From the NCBI GenBank assembly GCA_039918615.1, contig JBDSHG010000025.1, positions 1 through 13,507 of the forward strand: a DNA stretch of 13,507 nucleotides. The letters run 5' to 3'. The position numbers and the translations under genes were made by a program. Under the pieces are notes generated by a model. The model worked only from the letters and a program-made list of their open reading frames with translations, ran no database searches and was not told the origin of the DNA. Positions 13,221 to 13,507 of the stretch are shown one piece after another (positions within the stretch are counted from its first letter, which is position 1; each line of letters opens with the position of its first letter). This DNA is from FEN-1250 sp039918615 (GTDB lineage Bacteria > Gemmatimonadota > Gemmatimonadetes > Gemmatimonadales > Gemmatimonadaceae).

Positions 13221-13507
13221 ATGACCCTATTCACTAGTGCCTCACCCAACCGCGTGACAGCGACAGGATCGAGCAACCGCCGCGGCTTCAGCGCGGTCGA
13301 GCTGCTGATCGTGTGCGCCATCGTCGGCATCTTCGCGACGCTCGCATATCCCCGGGTGAACTTCACGCAATTCCAGGTGGATTCGGGGGCGCGTACGGTG
13401 CGCGTCGCGCTGCAGAACGCCGAACGGCTTGCGGTCACGCGACAGTACGACGTCGTCGTGAGCTTCGATCAGCCGAACAAGCGCATGCGGATCCTCGAGG
13501 ACGGCAA
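13221..13507 (+). CDS. Type IV prepilin-like (pseudopilin) protein, 3' end outside window
   Basis: The first 95 codons of a class III signal-bearing pilin-like protein; the frame is open to the right edge. The 22-residue leader ends NRRG, followed by FSAVELLIVCAIVGIFATLAYP. Prepilin peptidase should cut after Gly22 and N-methylate Phe23. Glu27 is the conserved Glu at mature position 5, and the hydrophobic N-terminal helix (about 23-42) anchors the protein in the inner membrane and packs in the pilus core. The following region, with VRVALQNAERLAVTRQYDVVVSFD, resembles GspH/FimT-like minor pseudopilins, which initiate pilus or type II secretion pseudopilus assembly. The ATG at 13221 has GGAGAG nine bases upstream. 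Whether it belongs to a pilus or a type II secretion system cannot be decided without the downstream genes. Confidence 0.88.
   Translation, partial: MTLFTSASPNRVTATGSSNRRGFSAVELLIVCAIVGIFATLAYPRVNFTQFQVDSGARTVRVALQNAERLAVTRQYDVVVSFDQPNKRMRILEDG

Overview
The window looks like chromosomal core sequence from a GC-rich bacterium, most likely a member of the Gemmatimonadota or a related phylum. This is inferred from the very GC-rich third codon positions, the folate-dependent tRNA methyltransferase TrmFO, the short DUF494 gene in front of topA, and the overall gene set. No rRNA or other taxonomic marker is present, so the assignment is tentative.

Positions 1-8120 hold a compact plus-strand housekeeping block: the 3' end of a shikimate kinase gene (1-315), a 153-bp gap, a short DUF494/Smg-like gene, topA (topoisomerase I), trmFO (tRNA m5U54 methylation), xerC (chromosome dimer resolution), a small unknown membrane protein, and hslV and hslU (ATP-dependent protease). 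The order topA-trmFO-xerC-hslV-hslU is the one known from Bacillus subtilis (topA-trmFO-codV-clpQ-clpY), so it is an old conserved neighbourhood. Several junctions are abutting or overlap by 4 bases, which suggests translational coupling.

Positions 8117-10272 hold two amino-acid metabolism genes: a MalY/PatB-type PLP C-S lyase overlapping the end of hslU, and argF (ornithine carbamoyltransferase), which has its own promoter-like sequence and a clear ribosome binding site. Positions 10318-10906 are a BrnT/BrnA type II toxin-antitoxin pair. Its promoter and palindrome lie directly on the toxin start, so the transcript may be leaderless and autoregulated.

On the minus strand (12794 down to 10939) is a two-gene operon. 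The first gene encodes a receiver-like domain without the usual acidic residues fused to an AraC-type DNA-binding domain. The second encodes a protein made almost entirely of tetratricopeptide repeats. Divergent from it, after 426 bp without a convincing gene but with several strong hairpins, begins a type IV prepilin-like gene that runs off the right edge. The divergent regulator, the TPR partner and the structured leader upstream of the pilin gene make the right end the most interesting part of the window. No mobile elements, CRISPR arrays, tRNA or rRNA genes were seen.
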